DNA of 64,000 nucleotides, from the NCBI GenBank assembly GCA_951813625.1, contig CATOTS010000005.1:248001-312000 (forward strand). The letters are read 5' to 3'. Origin of the DNA: an uncultured Caldilineaceae bacterium (GTDB taxonomy: Bacteria; Chloroflexota; Anaerolineae; Caldilineales; Caldilineaceae). Both the position numbers and the translations under genes were made by a program. Shown piece after piece: positions 8,389-16,467 of the stretch (the stretch's first letter is position 1; each line of letters begins with the position of its first letter). The notes beneath the pieces are model-generated. The model saw only the letters and a program-made list of their open reading frames with translations. It searched no databases and had not been told where the DNA came from.

Positions 8389-9137
8389 GACAGGTTGACC
8401 GCTTCTGGGTCCTCTGGGGAATCGCCCGCTCGCTTCTCATCTACTACGCGAAACCAGGCCGCGCCCGCAGCGACAGACAGTTCTACAGTCATTTTATCAA
8501 TCAAGACGCCCTCGTCTTCGACATCGGAGCACACGTGGGAAACCGGGTGAATGTCTTTCTGGACCTGGGCGCCCGCTGCGTCGCAGTCGAACCCCAGCCC
8601 GCCTTCGCTTCCCTGCTGCGAATGTTCTACGGCCGCAATCCCGCCTTCAAACTGGAGCAGGCCGCCCTTGCCGCCGCGTCGGGCCATGCCGATCTGCACA
8701 TCAGCCGCCGCACGCCGACAGTCTCGACCACATCGGCCGCTTGGAAAGCGCAGGTTGGACGGTCGCCGTCATTTGCCAATGTAACTTGGGATGAGACCGT
8801 TCCCGCAATAACGATGACATTGGACCAGCTCATCGACCGCTACGGGCTGCCCGATTTATGCAAAATCGACGTCGAAGGATCGGAGCTGGCTGTCCTGCAG
8901 GGGTTGAGCCGGCCGTTGCCTCTACTGTCTCTGGAGTATATCCCGGCGGTCGCAGACGCAGCGGTCGCCTGCCTGGAACGGCTTGAATGCCTCGGCAGAT
9001 ACGAGTACAACTGGAGTCGTGGCGAATCCCAGCGCCTCCGCGAGAGACGCTGGCTGCCCGCACGCGCAATGGCAGACCGCCTTTCCAGCCTGCCCGCCGG
9101 CGATAGGAGCGGAGACCTCTACGCCCGGCTGACCTGA
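8385..9137 (+). CDS. FkbM-family SAM-dependent methyltransferase
   Basis: 250 residues. VFDIGAHVG at residues 44-52 is the SAM-binding loop, ARCVAVEPQP the acidic end of strand 2, and LDQLIDRYGLPDLCKIDVEGSELAVLQG the FkbM signature containing DVEG. FkbM enzymes O-methylate sugars, polyketides or other small molecules. The ATG overlaps the upstream stop codon. The C-terminal codons overlap the 3' end of the convergent hydratase gene by 19 bases. The natural acceptor is unknown; pairing with the spermidine-synthase-like gene suggests modification of one shared metabolite. Confidence 0.85.
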   Translation: MRQVDRFWVLWGIARSLLIYYAKPGRARSDRQFYSHFINQDALVFDIGAHVGNRVNVFLDLGARCVAVEPQPAFASLLRMFYGRNPAFKLEQAALAAASGHADLHISRRTPTVSTTSAAWKAQVGRSPSFANVTWDETVPAITMTLDQLIDRYGLPDLCKIDVEGSELAVLQGLSRPLPLLSLEYIPAVADAAVACLERLECLGRYEYNWSRGESQRLRERRWLPARAMADRLSSLPAGDRSGDLYARLT

Positions 9138-9916
9138 CAGCTGATGCTCCGTCCTAATCCCGGAAAGTTGCAGACCGCCCGCGTGCCCGCTTGAACGAGT
9201 TGAGGTTGCGCCAGCGACCCGGTCAACACAACATCGCCGGCTCCAAGCCTGAAGCCCCGCGAGTAGACGTGGCCCGCCGTCCAGACCAGCGCCTCGAACG
9301 GATCACCGCGTTCGTCACCCCATAGGTTATGCACAGGCTCACCGCCGTCGACGCTCAGGTCCGCCGACATCTGCATCATATCCAACGCCTTCCAATGGGG
9401 CGCGGCCGCGCCCAGGACAATCGCGCCGCCATTGCCATTGTCAGCGATGCCCGCCAGCATTCTCTGCCGGCTATTCCAGGCACTCCGATTGTGCGCCGCA
9501 TAGCGTGTGCCCGTAATGTCAAAGGCCGGCAGCGCCGTGACACTATTCTCCAATCCTGCACGCGTGATCCTGCCATCCGGCGTGTGCGGCGCGGCCAGGA
9601 AGCGGAACGCGATTTCGACCTCGATTGCGCCTTTTCGACATTGCGCCAGCGGTACTGTGGCGCCGCTGTCATAGACTGTCGAAGCGAAAATCCGCCCAGG
9701 AATAGGCCCGTCATAACCTTCCGCCTTCTGCACACCCGGGCTCGTCGCCCCCACCTTCCAACCCACCACCCGATTGCCCGGCTCAGTTGCCAGAATTCCA
9801 GCCATCACGTCCTGCACAGCGTAAGCGCCTTCACGGTCTGCCGGTAGCAGCTCGTCCGCAAACTCTATCGTCCTTCTGGCCAGCCACGCATCCGCAAGCA
9901 ACTTTCCCGCCTCCAA
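9119..9916 (-). CDS. 2-keto-4-pentenoate hydratase / FAH-family protein
   Basis: 265 residues from a TTG start with GGGAGGGG just upstream. It resembles MhpD-type hydratases, which add water to 2-hydroxypenta-2,4-dienoate in meta-cleavage pathways, and 4-oxalocrotonate decarboxylases. Supporting segments are NRVVGWKVGATSPGVQ, GPIPGRIFASTVYDSG, KGAIEVEIAFRF with the metal-binding acidic cluster, and GAGDVVLTGSL near the C-terminus. It is the last gene of the ABC transporter operon, after the enoyl-CoA hydratase and amidohydrolase, which suggests breakdown of an imported organic acid or aromatic-derived compound. Confidence 0.8.
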   Translation of the reverse strand: MEAGKLLADAWLARRTIEFADELLPADREGAYAVQDVMAGILATEPGNRVVGWKVGATSPGVQKAEGYDGPIPGRIFASTVYDSGATVPLAQCRKGAIEVEIAFRFLAAPHTPDGRITRAGLENSVTALPAFDITGTRYAAHNRSAWNSRQRMLAGIADNGNGGAIVLGAAAPHWKALDMMQMSADLSVDGGEPVHNLWGDERGDPFEALVWTAGHVYSRGFRLGAGDVVLTGSLAQPQLVQAGTRAVCNFPGLGRSISCQVSRA

Positions 9917-9951
9917 CCGACCCCTCCCTCATATCCACTATCCACTTCCGT

Positions 9952-10764
9952 TCATCCGCCCTTCCAACGCGGCGTCCGCTTCTCAGCAAACGCCCGCGGC
10001 CCCTCCATTGCGTCCTCGCTCTCCAGCATTGCCTTCGCCGCCGGGTACTCCGCCGCAATCGCCTCGTCCAGCGTCGGAAAATCCAGGTTGCGCCGCGCAA
10101 TCTGCTTTGTAGCCCGCAGCGCCAGCGGCGCGCAAGCCAACATCTCTTCAGCCCATCGATCAACCGCGCAATCCAACTCCGCCCCCGGCACGACCTCATT
10201 CACCAAGCCATACGCCAGCGCCTCCCGCGCCGTAATCTGGCGACCCGTCAACAATAGCCCCATCGCCACCTTGTCCGGCGCCTGCCGCACCAGGCGATGA
10301 ACGCCCCCGCCCATTGCCGCCAGCCCTACCTTCGGCTCCGGAAAGCCGAACCGCGCATGCTCCGCCGCAATGATGATGTCGCACGCCAGCGCAATCTCCA
10401 GCCCGCCGCCCAGCGCAACGCCATTGACCGCCGCGATCAATGGCTTGTCCAAATCGAAACGCCGCGCCAGTCCGCCGAATCCGCTCGGCGGATATTCGTC
10501 CCGGCCCAGCTTCGCGCGCACTTTCAGATCGGTCCCGGTGCAGAAGCCCCGCTCCCCCGCTCCCCGTATGACCGCGATCCATAAGTCTGGATCGGCAGCA
10601 AAAGCGTCGAAAATCGCCGCCAGCTCAAAGTGCGCCGGCGGATGGAGCGCGTTGAGCATTCGCGGACGATTCAAGGTCACGTGCAACACATGGCCGTCCA
10701 CCCGCACGATCGTGTGACGCGCCGAATCCATCAGGGCGTCGAAAGAGGCAGTCAACCCCGACAC
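9952..10764 (-). CDS. Enoyl-CoA hydratase/isomerase (crotonase family)
   Basis: 270 residues; GTG at 10764 with a TTG three codons later as an alternative. The oxyanion-hole segments are VIRGAGERGFCTGTDLK (residues 65-81) and AAVNGVALGGGLE (111-123). Both catalytic glutamates of hydratases are present, at E123 (GGGLE) and E143 (FPEP), so hydration of an enoyl-CoA is plausible, although the family also includes isomerases and hydrolases. It follows the amidohydrolase with a 7-base gap. Finding a crotonase next to an amidohydrolase_2 enzyme and a keto-acid hydratase suggests a ring- or side-chain-degrading route. Confidence 0.9.
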   Translation of the reverse strand: MSGLTASFDALMDSARHTIVRVDGHVLHVTLNRPRMLNALHPPAHFELAAIFDAFAADPDLWIAVIRGAGERGFCTGTDLKVRAKLGRDEYPPSGFGGLARRFDLDKPLIAAVNGVALGGGLEIALACDIIIAAEHARFGFPEPKVGLAAMGGGVHRLVRQAPDKVAMGLLLTGRQITAREALAYGLVNEVVPGAELDCAVDRWAEEMLACAPLALRATKQIARRNLDFPTLDEAIAAEYPAAKAMLESEDAMEGPRAFAEKRTPRWKGG

Positions 10765-10771
10765 TCCCTTC

Positions 10772-11827
10772 TCACGCCAGACCGTAGAGCTCGGCCGCGG
10801 TTTCTCCCATGATGCGGGCGCGCAGATGGCTTGGAAATTGGCGCACGGCGAAGTCAGGCGCGTCGCCGTCCCAGTGAGGAAAATCGCTCGAAAACATCAG
10901 CATCTGTTCCGCCGGGAACATTTCGAGCATGGCATGGAAATGGTCGAGGTTTGGCGGCTCCTCCAGCGGCTGTGTCGATAGGCGGATGTGCCGCGCGGCA
11001 ATCTCGCTCGGCAGCTCGGTCAGCCACGGGATCGTCGAGTGCAGCGCCTTCCAGTTCTTGTCCATCCGCCACAGGATCGGAGGTAGCCACGAGATGCCGC
11101 CCTCCACCATCACGAATTTGAGAGTGGGGAACTTGGCGAACACACCCTCGCACAACATACTCGTCAAGTGCGCAATGTAGCTGTTGACAAGCGTCGTATG
11201 CCACTCGAAATAGCTGGTTGGGTAGCCCGCCGCGTTGGGCTGTCCCGACAGCCCGACCCCCTCCGACCCGGGATGGATTGCGATCGCAAGCCCATGCTCG
11301 CTGGCAGCCTCATAGATCGGATGGAAGATTCGCTGGCCCAATGGTATGCGCGAGCCGCTGGGAAGCTGGACCTGCACGACCTGGGGATGACTGCCTATCC
11401 GCTGGATCTCGGCCACGGCCAGCTCAGGCAAATGCGGATAGACGCCCATCGAGGTACGGAAGCGCGCATTCCGCGGCAGCCACTCCTCCACGACTGTGTC
11501 GTTTACCGCGCTGATCACCGACGCCCCAAAGTCCGGTTCGGGCGACTGCGCCGTGTGCAGGATTCCGCCGGGAATGAAAATGCCGAAGTCGATGCCGTGC
11601 TCGTCGAAGAAATGCCGGACCATCAGCTCCGGATCGGCGTGAATGCTCCGGCCATCTTCCAATCGAACGTCCGATCGGTCGACGCCATTCGGATTCCACC
11701 AACCCAACGACCCCGGCCCGCGATTGCCCGAGGCATAGCGTGTGCGCCAGGGTTGCGGCAGACGGGCTTCCACGCTTGCACTGTCGACCACCGGGTGAAT
11801 GTCGGTATCGATCAGGAGAGTTTTCAT
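10772..11827 (-). CDS. Amidohydrolase 2 family metal-dependent hydrolase
   Basis: 351 residues starting MKTLLIDTDIHPVVDS. It has the TIM-barrel amidohydrolase_2 pattern (decarboxylases and hydrolases such as ACMSD and gamma-resorcylate decarboxylase): a DTDIHP metal motif at the N-terminus, AIHPGSEG mid-protein, LKFVMVEGGISWLPPILWRMD with the large-helix signature, and FSSDFPHWDGDAP near the C-terminus carrying the last metal aspartate. The start at 11827 is chosen because homology begins there and AGGACGG precedes it; the frame stays open upstream to 11950 but would overlap the permease gene. Only 5 bases separate it from the permease stop, so it belongs to the importer operon. Confidence 0.9.
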   Translation of the reverse strand: MKTLLIDTDIHPVVDSASVEARLPQPWRTRYASGNRGPGSLGWWNPNGVDRSDVRLEDGRSIHADPELMVRHFFDEHGIDFGIFIPGGILHTAQSPEPDFGASVISAVNDTVVEEWLPRNARFRTSMGVYPHLPELAVAEIQRIGSHPQVVQVQLPSGSRIPLGQRIFHPIYEAASEHGLAIAIHPGSEGVGLSGQPNAAGYPTSYFEWHTTLVNSYIAHLTSMLCEGVFAKFPTLKFVMVEGGISWLPPILWRMDKNWKALHSTIPWLTELPSEIAARHIRLSTQPLEEPPNLDHFHAMLEMFPAEQMLMFSSDFPHWDGDAPDFAVRQFPSHLRARIMGETAAELYGLA

Positions 11828-11832
11828 CTCTG

Positions 11833-12687
11833 TCACCGTCCTGTCAGTCCGCTCATCTGGATGCCGCTGACGAAATAGCGCTGCGCGAAAAAGAAGAGGA
11901 CCAGCAATGGCATTATCATCGCAGTCGACGCCGCCATCATCAGGTTCCATTGGGTCGAGTAAAGGTCGCGAAAGCCTCTCAAGCCAATCGCCATAGTCCA
12001 GTTCTCGGGACTCTGCAGATAGATAAGCGGTTCAAAGAAATCATTCCAGTTGTGAATGAAGGCGAAAACGGCAATTGTGGCTATCACCGGCTTGGAAAGG
12101 GGCAGAATGATGCCCCAGTAAATGCGGAAATTGCTCGCCCCATCAATGCGCGCCGCCTCGTCCAATTCCAGCGGAATCGTCATAAAGAACTGGCGGAAGA
12201 GAAAGATGTTGAAGGCCCCGCCGCCGAACCACAGCGGCACGATAAGCGGAAGAAACGTGTCAATCCAGCCGAGCGTCCGAAAAACAATGAACGTAGGTAT
12301 CAAAGTGACGATCGAAGGCAGCATGATCGTCGACAGCACCATGATGAAGAGAGGCCCGCGCAGGGGAAAGCGTAAACGGGCAAATGCAAAGGCCGCCAGC
12401 GACGCCGTCAGCAGCGCGCCCGTCGTGGCAAAAAACACGATGCGGATAGTGTTCCAAAAATACTCGTGGAAGGCGACAGCCCGAAACGCGTCCGAGTAGT
12501 TGCTCCAGACGAAGGGATCGGGAATCCACTTCGGCGGCATCAGGAATGTCTGCCCACCCGTCTTGAGCGAAGTCGTCACTAGCCAGAACAGCGGCAGCGC
12601 CAAGACCACCGCAAGGAAGCACAGGACGATGTACCAGATTCCGGCCCAAACGAGTTCCAGGACGGCCCGTGTGCTCATGGCAGGCAT
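11833..12687 (-). CDS. Carbohydrate ABC transporter permease, MalG type
   Basis: 284 residues with about six membrane helices, beginning with a long segment near residues 15-40. The cytoplasmic EAA loop is EAARIDGASNFRIYWGIILP, which docks onto the ATPase. This places it in the CUT1 sugar/polyol importer group as the second permease. The upstream neighbour is the MalF-type permease and the downstream one the amidohydrolase. No ATPase gene is in this operon, so a shared MsmK/UgpC-like ATPase encoded elsewhere is inferred. Confidence 0.93.
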   Translation of the reverse strand: MPAMSTRAVLELVWAGIWYIVLCFLAVVLALPLFWLVTTSLKTGGQTFLMPPKWIPDPFVWSNYSDAFRAVAFHEYFWNTIRIVFFATTGALLTASLAAFAFARLRFPLRGPLFIMVLSTIMLPSIVTLIPTFIVFRTLGWIDTFLPLIVPLWFGGGAFNIFLFRQFFMTIPLELDEAARIDGASNFRIYWGIILPLSKPVIATIAVFAFIHNWNDFFEPLIYLQSPENWTMAIGLRGFRDLYSTQWNLMMAASTAMIMPLLVLFFFAQRYFVSGIQMSGLTGR

Positions 12688-12708
12688 AGGAAGAGGAAGG
12701 AACTGAAC

Positions 12709-13695
12709 TTATTGCCGCAAATCGCCTTCATAGAAGACCCATCGGTCAGACAATTTAAACTGTACCATGGTGAAAACGAGAATGATAACGAAAAGCGCCC
12801 AGGCCATCGCCGAGGCGTAACCCATACGGAAGTTCTCGAATGCGTTGCGGAACAGATAGAGGAGGTAGAAGAGCGTCGAATAGTTCGGGCCTCCGTCGGT
12901 CATGATGAAGGCCTGCGTGAAAACCTGAAAGGCGCCGATGATGGCGATTATCAAATTGAAGAAAAGCGCGGGCGTCAACAGCGGCAAGGTGATGCGCCAG
13001 AAGCGGCCCCACCAGTTCGCCCCATCGATCGAAGCGGCTTCGTACAGCGCCGTGGGAATCCCCTTCAGCCCGGCCAGCAGGATCACCATCTGCCCGCCAA
13101 TCGACCAGAAACTCATAACGATCAGCGCCGGCTTCGCCAGTTTCGGGTCCTGCAGCCAGTAGAGCCCCTCCAACCCCAGCCAGCTGAGAAAGGCGTTCGC
13201 CAGTCCCCACGTCGGGTGGAATATCCAGACCCACAGAATCGAATTCGCCACCACCGGCGTCAGCGAGGGCACGTAATAGGCCGTGCGAAAAAGGTGAATG
13301 CCCCGCAGGTTCAGGTTCACCACCAGCGCCGCCAGCAGCGCCATCAACAGGTGCAGCGGCACGCCGATGAAGACGTAGTAGCTCGTATTGTAGAGGCTCA
13401 ACCAGAAGCGGTCGTCGTTGTACAGCTTGACGTACTGCGCCGCGCCCACCCAGACCGAAGGCGTAACGATCTCCCAACGGGTGAACGAAATGTACAACGA
13501 CGCCAGCATCGGCCCGGCCGTGAAAATGATGAACCCCAGCGCCCAGGGCAGTATGAACAGGTAGCCGTCCCTGGCCTCCGACCAGAGCAGATTGCGCTTT
13601 TTCCTTCTTCTGGTCCCGGGAACGCGTTCGCTGGCCATCGCCTGGAATGAAGTGAGAGAAGTTGGCAGCCTTCCATCGGCTGCCAACTTCAGCAA
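12709..13695 (-). CDS. Carbohydrate ABC transporter permease, MalF type
   Basis: 328 residues. A basic N-terminus (RRKKR) precedes the first helix (GYLFILPWALGFIIFTAGPM), a start typical of MalF/UgpA permeases. The EAA loop appears as LYEAASIDGANWWGRFWRIT. Six helices are expected. It is encoded between the binding protein (3-base gap) and the MalG-type permease (21-base gap), so the three form one importer. The likely ligand is a saccharide, polyol or glycoside, as for other CUT1 systems; the downstream enzymes widen this to sugar-linked organic acids. Confidence 0.93.
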   Translation of the reverse strand: MLKLAADGRLPTSLTSFQAMASERVPGTRRRKKRNLLWSEARDGYLFILPWALGFIIFTAGPMLASLYISFTRWEIVTPSVWVGAAQYVKLYNDDRFWLSLYNTSYYVFIGVPLHLLMALLAALVVNLNLRGIHLFRTAYYVPSLTPVVANSILWVWIFHPTWGLANAFLSWLGLEGLYWLQDPKLAKPALIVMSFWSIGGQMVILLAGLKGIPTALYEAASIDGANWWGRFWRITLPLLTPALFFNLIIAIIGAFQVFTQAFIMTDGGPNYSTLFYLLYLFRNAFENFRMGYASAMAWALFVIILVFTMVQFKLSDRWVFYEGDLRQ

Positions 13696-13698
13696 GTT

Positions 13699-15051
13699 CT
13701 ACACACCCGGAACGTAGACCGCCAGCTCCTCAACACGGCCGGCAATCGAGTCCAGCATGGCCTTTGGGTCCGCCTTCTCTAGGCCGTAGATCGAGTTGAG
13801 CGCCGGCTGCACCTCGCGGTGGACGCCAATCCAGTCACCTGCCACCGGCTCCGGGCGTCCATACTCGAACGCGTCCAGCATGATCTGCGCATTCGGCGGC
13901 AGCACGTCCGCCATCGTCTCCAACAAGCTCTCGGCCACCACCCTCAGCGAAGGCACGTTCAGTCCCGTCGCCTCCACCCAGTGACGGAAAGCGTTCTCGC
14001 CGCCCAGAAACTTCATCCACTGCCACGCCGCGTCCGGGTTCGAAGTGCCCCCGTATAGGCTGTGGCCAGCAGACGCCACGCGCGTCGTCTGGATGTCGTC
14101 AGGGTCAACCGGGAAGTGGGCGATGTCCCATTCAAACTCCGAGCTCATCACATTGGAGAAGACGGAGAACTGCGGGAACATGCCAATCCGCCCGGTTGTG
14201 AAAAGGTCGCCCGTGCTGAAGCCGCCCGCCTCTGTCACTGTCGCCGGCAGATGAATGCCGCCGTCCTGGTGCCAGTCCTGGATTTCCACAACCTGCGACA
14301 GGCCCGGATCCTGGTTCATCGTGAACTTCGTGCGGTCCTCGCTCAGCACGTCGCCGCCCTTCTGCCACATCTTCACCCAAGTGTTGCGATTGCGGTGCCA
14401 GTCAGCCGTGCCAAACACCCTCTCGGCCCCTTCGCCCTGCGTGATTGCCGCCGCAGCTTCGTAAAAGTCCGTCCAGGTCCAGCCACTCGTAGGCCGCGCC
14501 GCACCCACCGCGTCGAACAGTTCGGCGTTGTAAATGATAATCGTGCTCGTCGTCTCGCGCGGGAACCCGATCTGCCTGCCTTCGTACTGAAAGTCCTTGT
14601 ACGCAGCCAGCAGGAAGTCGTCGCCGCTGATGTCATCGTCCGCGTCGATGAAGGGATTGACGTCGAGCTGGATGTTCCGCACAGCCTGGCCGGAATTGGT
14701 GTAGCTGTGCGCCCAGTAGGAGTCCGGCCCGTCACCGGCTGCAATCAGTGTCAGCAGCTTAGTCTGAATTTCAATCGCGCCGCCCGGCTCCCAAATCGGA
14801 TCGATCGTAATCGTCGGATTGGCCGCCTGGAACTCTTCGATCAACGGCTCATAGCGCAGAAACGAGACCTCGCCTCCCCCCTGCGTCAAAAAAGAAATTG
14901 CCGTCGGTTCAGCCGAAGCCCCCCCGGCCGCGCCGCCGTCCGCGCCGGGAGCCACCGGCATACAGGCCGCCAGCGCACCCGCGCCAACACCGATCGCGGA
15001 TAGCCGCAGAAAGTCGCGGCGTGAACCATTCACTCTTGTCCTGCCTTCCAT
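13699..15051 (-). CDS. Tat-exported solute-binding lipoprotein of the sugar ABC importer
   Basis: 450 residues. The N-terminus has a twin-arginine motif (SRRDFLRLS, residues 10-18), a short hydrophobic stretch and a lipobox ending at Cys30 (GALAAC). A Gly/Ala linker and the extracellular solute-binding domain follow (EFQAANPTITIDPIWEP is typical of family 1 binding proteins such as MalE/UgpB). It is the first gene of a six-gene minus-strand operon, so it probably delivers the substrate that the downstream amidohydrolase and hydratases process. GGGAGAGAGG precedes the ATG. Confidence 0.93.
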   Translation of the reverse strand: MEGRTRVNGSRRDFLRLSAIGVGAGALAACMPVAPGADGGAAGGASAEPTAISFLTQGGGEVSFLRYEPLIEEFQAANPTITIDPIWEPGGAIEIQTKLLTLIAAGDGPDSYWAHSYTNSGQAVRNIQLDVNPFIDADDDISGDDFLLAAYKDFQYEGRQIGFPRETTSTIIIYNAELFDAVGAARPTSGWTWTDFYEAAAAITQGEGAERVFGTADWHRNRNTWVKMWQKGGDVLSEDRTKFTMNQDPGLSQVVEIQDWHQDGGIHLPATVTEAGGFSTGDLFTTGRIGMFPQFSVFSNVMSSEFEWDIAHFPVDPDDIQTTRVASAGHSLYGGTSNPDAAWQWMKFLGGENAFRHWVEATGLNVPSLRVVAESLLETMADVLPPNAQIMLDAFEYGRPEPVAGDWIGVHREVQPALNSIYGLEKADPKAMLDSIAGRVEELAVYVPGV

Positions 15052-15120
15052 TTTCCTCTCTCCCTGGTCTGAAATGGTAGATTGAAGATGTTGCCTTCAG
15101 CGAGGCGCTATTCTCCTGGA

Positions 15121-15129
15121 ATTCTAGCA
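15121..15129 (-). promoter_or_regulatory. Extended -10 element upstream of the ABC operon
   Basis: On the minus strand TGCTAGAAT lies about 70 bases before the binding-protein start. No good -35 hexamer is visible at 17 bases, so it would depend on the TGn extension. Confidence 0.4.
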
Positions 15130-15280
15130 CACGCATAATCCGCCCGCTAACTGCCCACTCCCCACGGGTGCAGTTCAGTATTGGGGAACACATTCCTACG
15201 ACTCTTGTAGCAACGAAGTCGCGGCCGGTCTACACACATTTTCTGGCAGAGTGGAGGAATAAGCTCTTCTGTTTCCTTTT

Positions 15281-15566
15281 GGACGGTCGGGCCTTCGGCC
15301 CTCCCTTGTGCGGGGGGACTCCCCCCGCAACGCCCCCCTGATGCTCCCCCCGCGCCGTGTGTAGAGGGGCAATGCAACCCGTGCCACCGGCGGCCCACCA
15401 CGCCGCCTCCGAATCAGCGAACGCGGCAGCCAGCGCAGGGGCAGGCACAGGGCAGGCACGGGGCCCACCCTGTACCTCTCCCAGACCCGCCAAACAGTTT
15501 CAGCCATCGCAGGCATGGATTCCCCGCCAGACGATTCCCACCCCGATTGTGGACTGCGCCCCTCCG
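15281..15566 (-). repeat. Dispersed intergenic repeat, copy R1
   Basis: A roughly 285-bp element, here on the minus strand. Its 3' core holds two adjacent hairpins: GCGGGGGG/CCCCCCGC with an AGT loop, then a GGGCC/GGCCC stem (loop GAA or GCA), ending in CCCGACCGTCC. The upstream part includes GGGTGGGAATCGTCTGG and GTTCGCTGATTCGGAGGCGG. Similar copies lie at 37541, 52522, 52836, 61331 and 61559. Apparent open frames inside it come from its GC bias and are not supported as genes. Confidence 0.9.
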
Positions 15567-15629
15567 CTCCCCCGCGCCCGCTCTGAGCCAGCCGGCACCC
15601 CTCCCCCAGGGCGCCGCTGCCAGGCCCGG

Positions 15630-15702
15630 GCATAACATTTCAACCTGTGCTATTCTGTTGAAGAAGCCCGCAAAAGCGCCGAATCGTAGGCGCTCTGGCG
15701 CG
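15630..15702 (+). repeat. Duplicated 73-bp module, copy 1
   Basis: Starts GCATAAC and contains TGCTATTCTGT (an extended -10-like TGCTATTCT), with TGGCGCG exactly 37 bases after that motif. The first 29 bases match copy 2 at 25 positions. It may be a duplicated promoter or small-RNA module. Confidence 0.6.
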
Positions 15703-15810
15703 TTAGAACCGGAAAAAATAGGGGGTGCGCGACCCGTCGCAAAAGGTGCAGAGCAGACATCTCGGTCTCTCGATTGACTTCGCCGACGCACGAGATTCTC
15801 CAATGTCCGA

Positions 15811-15883
15811 GCATAACGCTTCAAACTATGCTATTCTGTCAGAAACGCTGGCAATTACGTCCACCAGGAAGCAAATTGGCGCG
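15811..15883 (+). repeat. Duplicated 73-bp module, copy 2
   Basis: Second copy, 181 bases downstream of copy 1, again GCATAAC...TGCTATTCTGT followed 37 bases later by TGGCGCG. The conserved spacing with a divergent middle argues for a functional rather than a recent passive duplication. Confidence 0.6.
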
Positions 15884-16213
15884 CCAACCCGAAGTAAATT
15901 CACGTCGCACCGCGTTGATGCTCGTTAACCGCGGCCCGTCGCTCGAAGACGCCCGCAAACTCCCGTTTTACGCAGAAGGTTGCAAACGCACATGAACACG
16001 CAAAACCCCGCCCAGCCGCAAATAAGAGCTTTTTTCCCGCGACGATTGGCGACATTCCGCGACATCTCTTACGACATTTCCCGTCTATCGCAGAGTTGCT
16101 CTCCCTGCACAACAAGACGTGAAATGAGGCAAAGCTGCACGAAAGTATTTGACTCTTTTGTGACCCGCTCCGACCCGGAGCGACTGCAATTTCAACGCTC
16201 GCCGTCGCCAGAA

Positions 16214-16278
16214 CAAAAAAATAATCGGTAGACATGTGCATACATTGGTCCACTCTGGTCGACTTTGGTCGACTCATC
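16214..16278 (+). promoter_or_regulatory. Poly-A plus TGGTCGAC iteron element, copy A
   Basis: An A-run (AAAAAAATAA), a 20-base segment, then three 10-bp units at 16246, 16256 and 16266 (TGGTCCACTC, TGGTCGACTT, TGGTCGACTC). The same order and spacing occur on the minus strand at 43271-43329. It lies 190 bases upstream of the MDR dehydrogenase and may be an operator. Confidence 0.55.
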
Positions 16279-16467
16279 GCGGCCTGAGACGGCCTGCCGC
16301 GTCCGGACACTGATAGAGGCCGACCGCAGCCGGAATTCAACTACAGAGGCACTGAGAAATGGAAGTCCTGCCTGCTCTGACCTGCCTCAGGACGCTCACT
16401 CTCAGGTCGCGATGCCAGGATACAGCCGCCCGCCAACGATGGCCCCGGCAACAACAAGGAGAACACC

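Larger units (their letters stand above)
15567..16467. other. Gene-free region A
   Basis: About 900 bases without a convincing gene between the repeat and the MDR dehydrogenase. It holds a duplicated module (15630-15702 and 15811-15883), a 10-bp-phased GACAT array (16041-16078) and a poly-A plus TGGTCGAC iteron element (16214-16278). The open frames here lack homology and plausible composition. Confidence 0.7.

Noticed and set aside
10772..11950. Longer start for the amidohydrolase gene
   Set aside because: The extra 41 residues overlap the permease coding end and lack homology; the ATG at 11827 fits better.
15196..15633. Minus-strand frame of 145 residues in the R1 repeat
   Set aside because: It lies in the dispersed repeat, and similar frames recur in other copies with different frames; composition is driven by GC hairpins.
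15900..16340. 146-residue minus-strand frame in region A
   Set aside because: It spans the iteron element and has no homology or ribosome site.
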